Positions 7,403 through 16,953 of a stretch of 64,000 nucleotides of DNA are shown here, piece by piece. The position numbers and the translations under genes are program-made. Location: positions 62,001 to 126,000 of the forward strand of contig NZ_AKJT01000023.1 in the NCBI RefSeq assembly GCF_000282195.1, written 5' to 3'. Source of the DNA: Pseudomonas sp. GM18 (GTDB lineage Bacteria; Pseudomonadota; Gammaproteobacteria; Pseudomonadales; Pseudomonadaceae). A model generated the notes under the pieces. The model worked only from the letters and a program-made list of their open reading frames with translations, was not told where the DNA came from and ran no database searches. Every line of letters begins with the position of its first letter. Position 1 is the stretch's first letter.

Positions 7403-9019
7403 CTAGAACAGCTGGGTGAACAACCAATACAAACTACCCGACAACACAATCGCCGCCGGCAAGGTCAGCACCCAGGCCATCAGCAGGTTGCGGATGGTCT
7501 TCATCTGCAAGCCGCCACCGTTGGCGACCATGGTCCCGGCCACGCCTGAAGACAACACGTGGGTGGTCGACACTGGCAAGCCGAACATGTCGGCGGCGCC
7601 GATGGTCAGCATTGCCACGGTTTCCGCCGAGGCTCCCTGGGCGTAGGTCAGGTGCGTCTTGCCGATTTTCTCACCGACCGTCACCACGATGCGTTTCCAG
7701 CCGACCATGGTGCCCAGCCCCAGGGCGATGGCCACTGCGATCTTCACCCACAGCGGAATAAACCGCGTGGCGTTGTCGATCTGTTGCTTGAACAACTGCA
7801 GCTTGTCGGTGGTGTCGGCGTCGAAGTTGCCGACCTTGTTTTTGTCCATCAGGCGGATGGTTTCGCTGGTCAGGTACATGTCGTTGCGCACGTTGCCCAT
7901 CGCTTCGGCTGGGACTTTCGACAGCGAGCCGTAACCCTTCACTTCGTTACCGATGTGGCCCGCCAGCGCGGCGAGGGCGGGGATCAGTTGCGGGGTGGCT
8001 TCCTTGCTGCGCATGTAGTCGGTCAGCACCGGGCGTGGATCGGTGGGCATCGGCAGAGGCGTGTTTCTCATCAGGGCTTGCTGGGTGACTTCGGCCACCG
8101 CGGCGAACTGCAAGGCCTGATCCGCCGGCATGGTGCGGTTCAGCGCATACGCCATCGGCAGCGTGCCCACCAGAATCAGCATGATCAGGCCCATGCCTTT
8201 CTGGCCGTCGTTGGAACCGTGGGCGAACGATACGCCGGTGCAGGTCAGGATCAACATGCCGCGAATCCACCACGGTGGCGGGGCATCGCCCTTCGGCGCC
8301 TTGTACAGCGCGCGATTTTTGACGAAGGCGCGCAACGCCAGCAGCAACAACGCGGCAAACGCGAAGCCGATCAGCGGCGACAGCAGCAACGCGTAACCGA
8401 CCTTGGTCGCCTGGGCCCAGTCCACGCCACTGGTGCCGTCGCGGCCATGCATCAAGGCATTGGCCACGCCGACACCGATGATCGAACCGATCAGAGTGTG
8501 CGATGAAGACGCCGGCAAACCCAGCCACCAGGTGCCGAGGTTCCACAGGATGGCGGCGATCAACAGGGCGAAGATCATCGCGAAACCGGCAGAGGAGCCG
8601 ACCTGCAGAATCAGCTCCACCGGCAACAGGGCGATGATGCCGAACGCCACCGCGCCGCTTGAAAGCAACACCCCCAGAAAGTTGAAGAACCCGGACCAGG
8701 CCACGGCGAAATTCGGCGGCAAGGAGTGGGTGTAAATCACCGTCGCCACGGCATTGGCGGTGTCGTGAAAACCGTTGACGAACTCAAAGCCCAGGGCAAT
8801 CAACAGCGCGACGCCCAACAGCAGAAACGGCGTCCAGGTGGTGACCACCGTGCCGAGCTCGCTCATGTCGTGCATCAGGCTGTAGGCGGTGAACAGCAGC
8901 CCGCTGCCCAGCACCGCAAAGAACATCACGAAGGTGAGCAGGCCGGGTTTTTTATCGAACTGCGGCCTGGCGCTGCTGGCGGGCGCCTGGGAGGCAGCGG
9001 TGAAGGAAGGCGTAGCCAT
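7403..9019 (-). CDS. pitA: Low-affinity inorganic phosphate transporter, Pit family
   Basis: A 538-residue inner-membrane phosphate:proton symporter that carries metal-phosphate complexes. The two inverted family motifs are visible: GFEFVNGFHDTANAVATVIY near residue 80 and FAHGSNDGQKGMGLIMLIL near 265. There are about ten or more hydrophobic segments and a hydrophilic central loop (about 300-410), as in E. coli PitA. The N-terminal 25 residues are Ser/Ala-rich and poorly conserved. The start ATG at 9019 is preceded by AGGAT. No phoU-like gene lies nearby, although phoU-like partners accompany many Pit genes. Confidence 0.9.
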   Translation of the reverse strand: MATPSFTAASQAPASSARPQFDKKPGLLTFVMFFAVLGSGLLFTAYSLMHDMSELGTVVTTWTPFLLLGVALLIALGFEFVNGFHDTANAVATVIYTHSLPPNFAVAWSGFFNFLGVLLSSGAVAFGIIALLPVELILQVGSSAGFAMIFALLIAAILWNLGTWWLGLPASSSHTLIGSIIGVGVANALMHGRDGTSGVDWAQATKVGYALLLSPLIGFAFAALLLLALRAFVKNRALYKAPKGDAPPPWWIRGMLILTCTGVSFAHGSNDGQKGMGLIMLILVGTLPMAYALNRTMPADQALQFAAVAEVTQQALMRNTPLPMPTDPRPVLTDYMRSKEATPQLIPALAALAGHIGNEVKGYGSLSKVPAEAMGNVRNDMYLTSETIRLMDKNKVGNFDADTTDKLQLFKQQIDNATRFIPLWVKIAVAIALGLGTMVGWKRIVVTVGEKIGKTHLTYAQGASAETVAMLTIGAADMFGLPVSTTHVLSSGVAGTMVANGGGLQMKTIRNLLMAWVLTLPAAIVLSGSLYWLFTQLF

Positions 9020-9116
9020 GCCGGATAATCCTGAGCAGAGAAGGAGTATCGGCCATGATCGTTGCTAAATATTACAGTGAGGCTGCGCTGGGTCAGTGTT
9101 TGGTTTTTTTGTGATG

Positions 9117-9135
9117 CCGCGGAGCGTGGGAACGA
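9117..9135. repeat. Fragment of the 107-bp palindrome family
   Basis: The stretch GCCGCGGAGCGTGGGAACGAG matches one terminal arm of the 107-bp element found at 2405 and 55413, without the second arm. It is probably a decayed or half copy. Confidence 0.55.
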
Positions 9136-9149
9136 GCGACGAGGGCGGC

Positions 9150-10172
9150 TTAATAATCGCGCCGCTTGCGAAACGCCCAGCGCCCGGCAATCAGGGTAAA
9201 CGTCGCGACCAGCGCCACCAGAATCCAGAACCCCTCCGGATCACCGGCAAGCGGCACCCCGCCGACGTTCATGCCGAAGAAACCGGCAATGATGTTGATC
9301 GGCAGCGCCAGCACCGTGACCACGGTCAGGGTGAACAGCGTGCGGTTGCTCTGTTCGTTGAGGTTGGCGGCGATTTCTTCCTGCAGCAGCTTGATCCGCT
9401 CACCAAGCGCGGTGAGGTCGTTGATGATCAGCGCAAACTCCTCGGTGGATTTGCGCAGCTCCTTGACGTCCTCCTTCTGCAACCATTGCGGCGGGCGATT
9501 GAGCAGGCGTAGCAACGAGCCCGGCTCCAGCGCCAGCAACCGTTGCAGGCGTACCAGCACCCGGCGGTTGGCGCCCAGTTCGGCGCGGTTGGTGGACAGG
9601 CGCGAGGACAGCAATTCATCTTCGATCTGATCGACACTGAGGCTGGTCTTGCGCACGATCTGCGTCAGCACTTCGCCCTGATCGCGCAGCAAATGCACCA
9701 GCAGCTCCAGTGGTGAGCGAAAGCATTCACCGGCCTTCACCGAAGAGCGCAGCTTGTCCACCGAGTGCAGCGGTTGCAGGCGCGCGCTGATGATCAGCCG
9801 ACTGCGGGCACAGACCCACAGCGTCGAGACATCCGAGGAAACCATGCTGCTGAGGTTGAACACCACGTCGTTGACCACCGCCAGCAACGCCGAATCGACA
9901 TGCTCGATGCGCGTCGAACGGGACCCTTCATGCAACGCTTCGAAAAACTCGTCGGGCAATTCCAGGTGGCTTTTCATCCAGCGCTCGCACGCGGCATGGG
10001 CCAGGTTCAGGTGCAGCCAGAGAAACTCGTCACCGTCGTCCGGTTGTTGCAGGCAGTACAGTGCCTTGGCCGAATCGATCTCTCGACCGCGCTCGCCGGG
10101 GCGAAAACTGAAACCGTAAAGCAGGCCGAACAGGTCGGAATCGCGATGGCGCTGGTCAATGCTGTGGTTCAT
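9150..10172 (-). CDS. zntB: ZntB/CorA-family metal-ion transporter
   Basis: A CorA-superfamily (2-TM-GxN) transporter of about 340 residues, probably the zinc transporter ZntB. The long cytoplasmic N-terminal domain runs to about residue 265 and includes a helix with FALIINDLTALGERIKLLQEE. Then come two transmembrane helices, the first ending in the selectivity motif GMNVGG, followed by a short loop and a second helix ending in basic residues (FRKRRDY). This layout, with GMN and a length near 330, fits ZntB better than CorA. An alternative GTG start at 10202 would add ten residues; neither start has a strong Shine-Dalgarno site. Confidence 0.85.
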   Translation of the reverse strand: MNHSIDQRHRDSDLFGLLYGFSFRPGERGREIDSAKALYCLQQPDDGDEFLWLHLNLAHAACERWMKSHLELPDEFFEALHEGSRSTRIEHVDSALLAVVNDVVFNLSSMVSSDVSTLWVCARSRLIISARLQPLHSVDKLRSSVKAGECFRSPLELLVHLLRDQGEVLTQIVRKTSLSVDQIEDELLSSRLSTNRAELGANRRVLVRLQRLLALEPGSLLRLLNRPPQWLQKEDVKELRKSTEEFALIINDLTALGERIKLLQEEIAANLNEQSNRTLFTLTVVTVLALPINIIAGFFGMNVGGVPLAGDPEGFWILVALVATFTLIAGRWAFRKRRDY

Positions 10173-10445
10173 GAGGTCTCGCTGCGAGGAGGCGCCTGAC
10201 ACGGGTTTCTCAGGTTCACTTGAGCCCCATCATCGCAACGTATTTTGAAGCTTTTGTGACAGTTCAGTGGCGCCGGAAATCCGCCTTCTACCGGTGGTCG
10301 GAAGCGTTAAAGAATGGGGCTGGAGCGCCGATGTTGCTGATGTCGATCTTCGATTCTGGTCGTGAACCAGCGTCGCTGACAGGGATGTCCAGACACCTTG
10401 CACGCCTGTAAGTCGTGCTTCATCCCCGTCATGAGATATCACTCG

Positions 10446-12071
10446 ATGTTTTTGCAAAAGTCCCTCAGAGCACAAATTCTCGCCCTGTTGAGCGGCAGCC
10501 TGTTGGCGATGTTGCTGATCGCTTTGGCCAGCTTTCACTTTCTGTCCAACGGTGTTCAGAACTACGCGAATCTGATTGAAGGCCCGTTGCACACTTCGCA
10601 ATTGATCGATGAAGCCAACCTGCAATTCAAGGTGCAGGTTCAGGAGTGGAAAAACGTTCTGCTGCGCGGCAAGCAACCCGCAGACCTGGACAAATACTGG
10701 AAGCAATTCGAGGACGGCCAGCGCAACGTGCAGGGCATCCTCGGCGAGCTGGCCGGGCAGAAGGGCATCGAGCCGCAACTCAAGACCCGTATCGAACGTC
10801 TGCGTGAAGAGCATCGCCTTCTGGGGGCGGCCTATCAGAAGGGCCGTGATGCCTACGTGGCGGCGGGTGCCGACCCAACGGCCGGCGACAACGCGGTCAA
10901 GGGCATGGACCGTGCCGCCAGCGAGCAGATGAGCGAACTGGTCAGCGAGCTGCGTAAACAGGGCAGTGAGCAATCGAAGCTGATCAGCGCCAGCGCCGAC
11001 CGCACCGTGTTGCTGGGGATCGTGGTGATGCTGCTGTCGGGTCTGCTGATTGGCTTGTTGAGTCTATGGCTGGTCAACCGCAACCTGGTGGAACCGATCC
11101 GCAAGCTGATCGACTATGTGGCGCAACTCAGCCAAGGGCGCTTCGCTGAACGCGTGGCCAGCACCCGTCAGGACGAGTTGGGCAACCTGGCCACGGCCGC
11201 TAACACCTTGCGCGATTTCCTCGCCGAAACCTTCAGCCGCTTGCAGCGCAGTGCGACGGATCTGGACAGTGCCAGCGGTGAGCTGAACTCGATTGCCGGC
11301 CTCATGGCCAGTGGCACCAACGAGCAATTCAACCGCACCGATCAGGTGGCCACGGCGATGAACGAAATGTCCGCCACCGCGCAAGAAGTCGCGCGCCACG
11401 CCGCCGAAGCGGCACGTGCGGCCGACGATGCCGATCAGTCCGCCCAGCAAGGCGAGAAGGTCATGCAGGGCACCATTCACACCATCACCCAAATGCGTGG
11501 CGAAATCGCCAACACCGCCACGGTCATCCGTCGTCTGGAAGAAGACAGCGGGCGCATCGGCAAAGTGCTGGAAGTGATTCGCGGCATCGCCGAACAAACC
11601 AACCTGCTGGCGCTCAACGCAGCGATCGAAGCGGCCCGTGCCGGTGAAGCGGGGCGCGGTTTTGCGGTGGTCGCCGACGAAGTGCGCAGCCTGGCCCAGC
11701 GCACTGCAGCCTCGATCATCGAGATCAACCAGATCATTCAAACCGTGCAAACCGGTGCGGTGGATGCGGCCCAGGCCATCGAAAGCGGCCAGTCGCGCAG
11801 TGAGCAAAGCGTCGAGCAAGTCACCCAGGCTGGCGCCATGCTCGAGCGGATCACCCATGCCGTGGAAGCCATTCGCGACATGAACCGCCAGATCGCCACC
11901 GCCGCCGAGGAGCAGACCTCTGTGGCCGAAGACATCTCGCGCAACCTCACCGAAATCACCAGCATCGCCAGTACTAACCTGGACAACGTGCGGCGCACCG
12001 AAGCGGCTAGCCACAACCTGCATGGGCTGTCAGGGCAATTGAATGAGGTGACGGCGCGGTTGAGCGCCTAG
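10446..12071 (+). CDS. Methyl-accepting chemotaxis protein
   Basis: A chemoreceptor of about 541 residues. TM1 is near residues 10-32 ([20 protein letters not shown]). A helical periplasmic ligand-binding region covers about 33-185, TM2 about 188-212, HAMP about 213-265 ([19 protein letters not shown]) and the cytoplasmic signalling domain the rest. The hairpin tip that contacts CheA/CheW is conserved ([19 protein letters not shown], about 383-401). The ligand is unknown. Starts at 10431 or 10446 are both possible; neither has a good ribosome-binding site, and [10 protein letters not shown] at 10446 is the usual beginning of this receptor type. Confidence 0.9.
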   Translation: MFLQKSLRAQILALLSGSLLAMLLIALASFHFLSNGVQNYANLIEGPLHTSQLIDEANLQFKVQVQEWKNVLLRGKQPADLDKYWKQFEDGQRNVQGILGELAGQKGIEPQLKTRIERLREEHRLLGAAYQKGRDAYVAAGADPTAGDNAVKGMDRAASEQMSELVSELRKQGSEQSKLISASADRTVLLGIVVMLLSGLLIGLLSLWLVNRNLVEPIRKLIDYVAQLSQGRFAERVASTRQDELGNLATAANTLRDFLAETFSRLQRSATDLDSASGELNSIAGLMASGTNEQFNRTDQVATAMNEMSATAQEVARHAAEAARAADDADQSAQQGEKVMQGTIHTITQMRGEIANTATVIRRLEEDSGRIGKVLEVIRGIAEQTNLLALNAAIEAARAGEAGRGFAVVADEVRSLAQRTAASIIEINQIIQTVQTGAVDAAQAIESGQSRSEQSVEQVTQAGAMLERITHAVEAIRDMNRQIATAAEEQTSVAEDISRNLTEITSIASTNLDNVRRTEAASHNLHGLSGQLNEVTARLSA

Positions 12072-12080
12072 TGAAATGGG

Positions 12081-12115
12081 CTGTGTACCGAATCGGTTAC
12101 CGAGTCGGTACACAG
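12081..12115 (+). terminator. 11-bp perfect inverted repeat after the chemoreceptor gene
   Basis: Arms CTGTGTACCGA (12081-12091) and TCGGTACACAG (12105-12115) are exact complements, and the 13-nt loop holds its own small CGGTTACCG palindrome. No T tract follows, so it may stabilise mRNA or bind a protein instead of terminating. Confidence 0.45.
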
Positions 12116-12182
12116 TCGCTCTCAAGTTCGTGCCGCGCCTGACGATGACGGAAGTACCCAAACTGCATACTGGATAACTCCC

Positions 12183-12617
12183 ATGGTCAGCATCAGCTCC
12201 GTTTCGATCAACCAGACCCTGTCGACCTCTTCAAGCCAGGTCTCGATCAGCGACAGCACTAAAGACACCACGGTCGCGGCCACTACCGAAGCATCCAGCG
12301 ACACCACCAAGGTTGCCGCCGGCGGTGCAGCCGCGTCGAGCGAAAGCAGCTCCAGCAGCAGCGAATCCGATACGGTGAAGGAACTGCGCAAGCAGCTCGC
12401 CGAACTGCAAAAGCAATTGCAGGAACAACAGCAGCAACTGCAAGCGGCCCAGGCCAAGCAGGAAAGCACCGAAGCCAAGGCGGCGGAGGTCGCGGCGGCT
12501 CAGTCGCAGATCGCGGCCACGTCGGCTTCGATGCAGACGGTGACGGCGGCGTTGTTGCAGGCGTTGCAGGATGAGGGTGGCAGTACGTCGGGTTCGGTGG
12601 TCAGCACTTCGGCCTGA
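12183..12617 (+). CDS. FlxA-like coiled-coil protein
   Basis: A 144-residue hydrophilic protein. Residues 1-62 are Ser/Thr/Ala-rich and probably disordered. Residues 64-115 form a glutamine-rich coiled coil (VKELRKQLAELQKQ and following heptads), and the tail is again Ser/Gly-rich. The layout matches the FlxA-like family, named after a flagellar-class-3-controlled E. coli gene of unknown function. The chemoreceptor just upstream fits a motility context, but no flagellar promoter was identified. No signal peptide. The antisense frame over this gene is open only because of the repetitive codons. Confidence 0.7.
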   Translation: MVSISSVSINQTLSTSSSQVSISDSTKDTTVAATTEASSDTTKVAAGGAAASSESSSSSSESDTVKELRKQLAELQKQLQEQQQQLQAAQAKQESTEAKAAEVAAAQSQIAATSASMQTVTAALLQALQDEGGSTSGSVVSTSA

Positions 12618-12810
12618 TCCCTAAGCATTGCAGCTGTACACCTTGTTAAGGTCGGTGTGCCGTTGATCGGGTCCTTGCAACCAAGGCACCCGATTTCAGC
12701 GGTACCTGTTATTTCTGACAGTAGACAGGTTTTCTCTCGCGGCGCTAGATATTCCTTGGCGCGCCTACTCAAACTGAACCTGCGCCAGTACTTTCACAAG
12801 GAGCATTGCG

Positions 12811-13173
12811 ATGACCGAAACATTGAACTCTATGACAGTTGTCGGTGGACAGGTGACCGTTTTTTTCGTTGATCAAGCAGACCCAGTGATTCCGAAAGTA
12901 GTCATCCCGGCACGAGAAGATTTTGCAGTAGGCGAAGAAATCTTCGTGAAGATTGGCGACGCGGTGGTTGCTTATCACAAATATCGATCAAATGATTCGT
13001 TTCCCATACACATTGCTTTGGACAAAGAGGCACTGAGTCAGTTGCCTGTTGCGGCGGAGGCTCGCTACGAGATCAAGCATCTGGATGGATCGACCTCCAC
13101 CTCAAGTTCTTTCCGTGCCAAGGTCGAGATGTTTAACAGCCAATCGTCCGTGAGTCACGCTAACGCGGTCTAA
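12811..13173 (+). CDS. Hypothetical 120-residue beta-rich protein
   Basis: Not recognised. An excellent AAGGAG sits 8 nt before the ATG. The protein has no signal peptide or membrane segment and consists mostly of beta-prone stretches (MTVVGGQVTVFFVD, KVVIPAREDFAVGEEIFVKI, YEIKHLDGSTSTSSSFRAKV), suggesting an immunoglobulin-like sandwich domain. The GC content is clearly lower than that of its neighbours, which may mean recent acquisition. It stands alone, convergent with the histidine kinase gene. It may be related to the beta-sandwich proteins often found as single genes in plant-associated Pseudomonas, but this is a guess. Confidence 0.6.
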   Translation: MTETLNSMTVVGGQVTVFFVDQADPVIPKVVIPAREDFAVGEEIFVKIGDAVVAYHKYRSNDSFPIHIALDKEALSQLPVAAEARYEIKHLDGSTSTSSSFRAKVEMFNSQSSVSHANAV

Positions 13174-13189
13174 GGCATTGAGGCTGTCG

Positions 13190-14392
13190 TCACCGCGTCA
13201 AAGGCAGCGTGAATATGAACGCCGTTCCATGGGACGGCGTCGACTTCACATCAAGCTGCCCCCCATGGGCCTGCGCAATCTGATTGGCAATGTACAACCC
13301 CAACCCGAGGCCGGCCTGCGGTGTTCCGCCGGTCGGTCGCGAGTAGGGCTGGAACAGGTGCGGCAACGCATCTTCGGCAATCAGCCCCTGGTTTTTCACG
13401 CTCAACACGAAGTGCCCTTCCTCGACCTGCGCACTGACTTCGACCGGGCCGTCGGGATCTCCGTGGACAACGGCGTTCGCCAGCAGGTTGGACAGCAACT
13501 GCGCGACCCGTTCGCGATCGCAATGAATGTCGCTCAGGTCGCCAATCGACGACTCAATGATGCGCTTGGGGTGAATGCTCTGGATCTCGGCAATCACATG
13601 CCGCAGCACATCCCCCAAATCAGGGCTCGGCTCGATATTCACCGGGATGCCGCGACCCAATGACCCCCGCGCGAAGTCCAGCACATCGTCGACCAGTTTG
13701 CTCGCACGCCGGGCGCTGGTGAGGATATGCCGCGCCCGTTGCTCATTCGCCGGGTCTTTGAGTTTGCGCAGGAGCATTTCGGCACCGGCGCTGATGGCGA
13801 ACAAGGGGTTACGCAGATCATGACCGAGCACGGCGATGAACTGTTCGCGCAGTTCGGTGGTTTTACGTTCCTTGATCGGCGCCGCTTCGGTCCGTTGCAG
13901 GTTTTCGTCGGCTTCGATCTGCAGCGCCAGCATCCGGGCGAACGATTCCATGGTGCTCTGGATCGTGCTGGACTTGAGCGGCGCAGGATCAGGATCGAGG
14001 GCGCAGAGAGTGCCGAAAAAACGTCCATCGGTGCGACATATCGGCACGGCAATATAGCTTTCGAATGGACAGGTGCGAGGTGTTTGGTGACCGCGGCAGA
14101 GCGGGTCTTCACTGGCCTTGTCGATCACCACTGACTGCTGGCCTTGGCGAATCTCGCCGCTCAGCGTGGAGATCAGTTCCAGTTCATCGCCCACCTGCAC
14201 ACCGAAATCCAGTTGATCGAGCACCGCACAGGTGGTCCAGGTGTTTTCGATGACGCGGGCCACCGCGGCGAACCGCAGGCCGGTCAATTCACTGATCACC
14301 TGAAGAATCGCCGGCACCGCACTGATCCGGCTGATCGTGGCGATATCTGCCGTCGCTGTTTGCCCCATATCCCTGGTTCTCTGCTTCAACAT
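13190..14392 (-). CDS. GAF-domain sensor histidine kinase
   Basis: A soluble sensor kinase of about 400 residues. A GAF domain lies near residues 20-165 (FESYIAVPICRTDGRFFGTLCALD is its core). The HisKA dimerisation helix has the phospho-acceptor histidine in VLGHDLRNPLFAISAG near residue 188. The HATPase domain has its N box at LLANAVVHGDPDG and the G box at GLGLGLYIANQIAQAHGG. There are no transmembrane helices, so it senses a cytoplasmic signal. No response regulator gene is adjacent. The start could be the ATG at 14392 or at 14368; neither has a strong ribosome-binding site. Confidence 0.88.
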   Translation of the reverse strand: MLKQRTRDMGQTATADIATISRISAVPAILQVISELTGLRFAAVARVIENTWTTCAVLDQLDFGVQVGDELELISTLSGEIRQGQQSVVIDKASEDPLCRGHQTPRTCPFESYIAVPICRTDGRFFGTLCALDPDPAPLKSSTIQSTMESFARMLALQIEADENLQRTEAAPIKERKTTELREQFIAVLGHDLRNPLFAISAGAEMLLRKLKDPANEQRARHILTSARRASKLVDDVLDFARGSLGRGIPVNIEPSPDLGDVLRHVIAEIQSIHPKRIIESSIGDLSDIHCDRERVAQLLSNLLANAVVHGDPDGPVEVSAQVEEGHFVLSVKNQGLIAEDALPHLFQPYSRPTGGTPQAGLGLGLYIANQIAQAHGGQLDVKSTPSHGTAFIFTLPLTR

Positions 14393-14477
14393 GCCGAATG
14401 GCTCTGAGGATTCTAGCGGGCTTATGCGGGCTGGTGCGACTTCGTTCGTGACTTCGGAGGCTGGCCTGACGCCGAAT

Positions 14478-14518
14478 GCAAAAAGCCGCACGACCCGAAG
14501 ATCGTGCGGCTTTTTGCA
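14478..14518 (-). terminator. Intrinsic terminator downstream of the PepSY gene region
   Basis: A near-perfect hairpin, GCAAAAAGCCGCACGA paired with TCGTGCGGCTTTTTGC around a short loop, with A and T tracts on both sides. It ends transcription of the PepSY gene on the minus strand and lies at the start of the kinase region. Confidence 0.8.
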
Positions 14519-14524
14519 GTTGAA

Positions 14525-14830
14525 TCACTTGTCTTGCTTGTTGCTCAGGACCTTGCCAGTGGCGGCATCGAAGTCCACGTCCCATTCGGTGTTGTCAGCC
14601 AGGCGCAGTTCAACTTCATATTCGTAACCGTTGAAGTGGTTATCCAGGTCGGTATCGGTAATCGTGGCGCCAGGATGCAACTTCAGCGCGGCCTGGTTCA
14701 TTTCTTCCAGTGGTTTGATCTTGCCGCTTTTGACCAACTCGGGGATCTGGTCGACGCGAACGTCAGCCTGGGCCAGGCCAGCGGTGAGGGTCAGGGCCGC
14801 AGCGGTGAACAGGGCAGTTAAGGTTTTCAT
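14525..14830 (-). CDS. Secreted PepSY-domain protein
   Basis: A 101-residue exported protein. A signal peptide, MKTLTALFTAAALTLTAGLAQA, with cleavage after AQA, is followed by one PepSY domain with the motif YEYEVELRLADNTEWDVDFDA and the closing GKVL. Single PepSY proteins are periplasmic and are thought to inhibit proteases or bind metals or peptides. They are often under the control of envelope or cation-sensing two-component systems. AAGGAAAG precedes the start; the ATG at 14830 is preferred to the adjacent TTG. Monocistronic, with its own terminator at 14478-14518. Confidence 0.85.
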   Translation of the reverse strand: MKTLTALFTAAALTLTAGLAQADVRVDQIPELVKSGKIKPLEEMNQAALKLHPGATITDTDLDNHFNGYEYEVELRLADNTEWDVDFDAATGKVLSNKQDK

Positions 14831-14939
14831 CAAGTTCTTTCCTTGGAGGAGCTGTTTAAGTGGGATCAGGTTAAACAGCGCAACTTAATTCACCCTTAAT
14901 TACCTGTGGCGCCCGCGAAACAGGCGCCACGGTCTTGAA

Positions 14940-16067
14940 TCAGTACCCGTTGTTCTGCAACAACTGCGCAACACTCGCCGCCGCCGGGCGCTTATAGAAC
15001 TTCAGCAGTTCGCTGGCGCGATTGGTGAAGATGCCGTCGACACCGGCATCCGTCACTTTCTGATAATCCACGGCATCGTCGATGGTGTAGACGTGCACCA
15101 GCAGGCCCTGATCGTGGGTGTACTGGTTCATCCACGGTTTCACCAGGTCCGAATAGCTCTGATCGCCACCCTTGGTCAGCGCGGCAGAAGGCCCGGTGCC
15201 GATAGCGCCCTGGGCCTTGGCGTACTCGACCCATTGCTGGAATTCGGCTTTGTCCTTCGGTTCCTGTTTGGCGTAGTAAGTCGCTTTATCCTTGTCACCG
15301 GACTCGGCGAACGTCACTTTGGATTGCGGCTCGATGCTGCCTTCGCCCACCCACAGCAGCAGGATTTTCGGCACTTGCGGCATTTCCTTCTCGAGCAGTT
15401 CGAGGCTGCTCTTCTCGAAGGTTTGCAGTACGACTTTGCCTTTGCCCTGGCCGACCGCCAGATTACTTTTTGCCAGTTTGGAACCCGTCGGGCTCAGCCA
15501 GCCACGGTCCTGCAATTTATCCTTGAGATCGCGCTCGATGCCGGGAAACTGCTTCGGTTCTTTGGTTTCGATGTACAGGCCAGGCTTGTGCAGCGGATTG
15601 CCTTGGGCGATGTCGATGATTTCGTCCAGGGTCAGGATCTTCAGGCCCGCGTAGCCCGGACGCGCGCGATCCGGGTACGCCGTGTTGAACCAGCTGCCGG
15701 CATCCAGGGTTTTGAGTTCGGCGATGGTGAATTCGTTGGCCGGGCTGTCCTTGCGCTCAGGGAATTTGGTTGCGACGTCGGTGGTGCGTTGCAGGTTGTT
15801 GTCGTGCAGGGCGAACAGCACGCCATCCTTGCTGCGTTGCAGGTCCATTTCCAGGTAGTCGGCACCCAGGTCGCGAGCCAGTTTGTAGGCCGCAGCGGTA
15901 GATTCCGGTGCATCGAAAGAGGCGCCACGGTGGGCGATCACCGCCGGATGTGGAATGCCCAGGCGAGTCGCCAGTGCGCTGGGGCTTGGCTCGCTGGCGG
16001 CCTGTGCCTGGCCGAGGCCGAGCATCAGGCTCAGCAGCAGGGCGCTCTTGGTGAAGGTGACAGGCAT
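14940..16067 (-). CDS. glpQ: Periplasmic glycerophosphodiester phosphodiesterase
   Basis: A 375-residue enzyme that hydrolyses glycerophosphodiesters to glycerol-3-phosphate and an alcohol, in the periplasm. A signal peptide is visible (about residues 1-24, ending GLGQAQA). The GDPD TIM barrel starts with VIAHRGASFDAPES, containing the HRG general acid/base, then YLEMDLQRSKDG with the metal-binding E-x-D, and FALHDNNLQRTTD with the second catalytic histidine. The length and the inserted segment fit GlpQ rather than the cytoplasmic UgpQ. The start at 16067 has AAGGA upstream; an in-frame start at 16115 would place residues before the signal peptide. Confidence 0.9.
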   Translation of the reverse strand: MPVTFTKSALLLSLMLGLGQAQAASEPSPSALATRLGIPHPAVIAHRGASFDAPESTAAAYKLARDLGADYLEMDLQRSKDGVLFALHDNNLQRTTDVATKFPERKDSPANEFTIAELKTLDAGSWFNTAYPDRARPGYAGLKILTLDEIIDIAQGNPLHKPGLYIETKEPKQFPGIERDLKDKLQDRGWLSPTGSKLAKSNLAVGQGKGKVVLQTFEKSSLELLEKEMPQVPKILLLWVGEGSIEPQSKVTFAESGDKDKATYYAKQEPKDKAEFQQWVEYAKAQGAIGTGPSAALTKGGDQSYSDLVKPWMNQYTHDQGLLVHVYTIDDAVDYQKVTDAGVDGIFTNRASELLKFYKRPAAASVAQLLQNNGY

Positions 16068-16303
16068 GGTCGAAGTCCTTTTGCGGTAGGTTTTCAAAGA
16101 CGTATCTTTTAACAACTGAGCGCTGCTTGCGCTATCGCCATACCGACATAAACGTGTTTAAAGGAGTTTTTTTCAGCGCTTTTGTGCGGTTCTTTGCAGT
16201 AATCTTGGCCGAGGCGTTTCCCCGGCAGAGGGAAACCCCGTTCACTTGCCCTGCGTGTAAACCATCGATCACCGGTCCTTAGCGACCTTTTGTGAGGTTT
16301 ACC

Positions 16304-16636
16304 ATGCGCATCACTTCCCAGCTCATTTGCCAGGCCGCCGACCAACTCAAAGGCTTCGTCGGCCTCAATCGCAAGACCGGCCAGTACATCGTGCGCTTCA
16401 GTGAAGACGCCTTCGGTATGGACGTGGCTGACGACGGCATCATCCCCGCCAGCGAATTCGTCTGGGCACCCGGCCCCGAGCAGACCATGACACTCAAGCG
16501 CGAACTGATTCAGTTGCTGCTGGACCAGAACATCGACGACCGGATCAACATCACCGAGCCGTTGCGGGTGTATATGAATCGACAGGACGTGCCGCAGATT
16601 ACGGCGATGAGGAGTCTGGTGCGCGGTATTTACTGA
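16304..16636 (+). CDS. DUF2025 family protein
   Basis: A 110-residue protein conserved in Pseudomonas as DUF2025, with no known function. It begins MRITSQLICQAADQLKGFVG and contains FSEDAFGMDVADDGIIPASE, both highly conserved in the family as I remember it. It is small, soluble and acidic, with a C-terminal helical part. The ATG at 16304 is preceded by GTGAGG. Its last 7 bases overlap the 3' end of the convergent ABM gene. Confidence 0.8.
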   Translation: MRITSQLICQAADQLKGFVGLNRKTGQYIVRFSEDAFGMDVADDGIIPASEFVWAPGPEQTMTLKRELIQLLLDQNIDDRINITEPLRVYMNRQDVPQITAMRSLVRGIY

Positions 16637-16953
16637 TTGAACGCATAGGCCCGCTCAACCTTGCACACCCGCGTATGACACGCCGAATACCAGGTCGATC
16701 GCCCGCGCTCACGAATCGCGCTGTGCTCGGGATGATGCTTCCAGGCCAGGATCGCCGCTTCGCTGGCCCAGTAGGACACCGTAATCCCGAGCCCATCCGC
16801 GCCCCGGGCCGATTCCACACCCAGGAAGCCGGGTTGCTCACGGGCCAGTTCCACCATGCGTTCGGCGGCCTGTTCATAACCGTGATCACCTTCGGTGCGC
16901 AGCGAGGTAAAAATCACTGCGTAATAAGGTGCTGCAGGTGTCTGGGCGATCAT
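16630..16953 (-). CDS. Antibiotic biosynthesis monooxygenase (ABM) domain protein
   Basis: A 107-residue ABM-fold protein (dimeric ferredoxin-like barrel). The pattern is YYAVIFTSLRTEGDHGYEQA, then MVELAREQPGFLGVESARG, then ITVSYWASEAAILAWKHHPEH, the core motif of the family, and a final strand. Members act as small cofactor-free oxygenases or heme-degrading enzymes, and many have unknown substrates. It overlaps the upstream GATase gene by ATGA (4 bp), so the two are translationally coupled and probably work together. Its 3' end overlaps DUF2025 by 7 bp, tail to tail. Confidence 0.82.
   Translation of the reverse strand: MIAQTPAAPYYAVIFTSLRTEGDHGYEQAAERMVELAREQPGFLGVESARGADGLGITVSYWASEAAILAWKHHPEHSAIRERGRSTWYSACHTRVCKVERAYAFNQ

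Noticed and set aside
10230..10973. 247-codon minus-strand frame before and over the chemoreceptor start
   Set aside because: It overlaps the well-supported chemoreceptor gene and encodes no recognisable domain.
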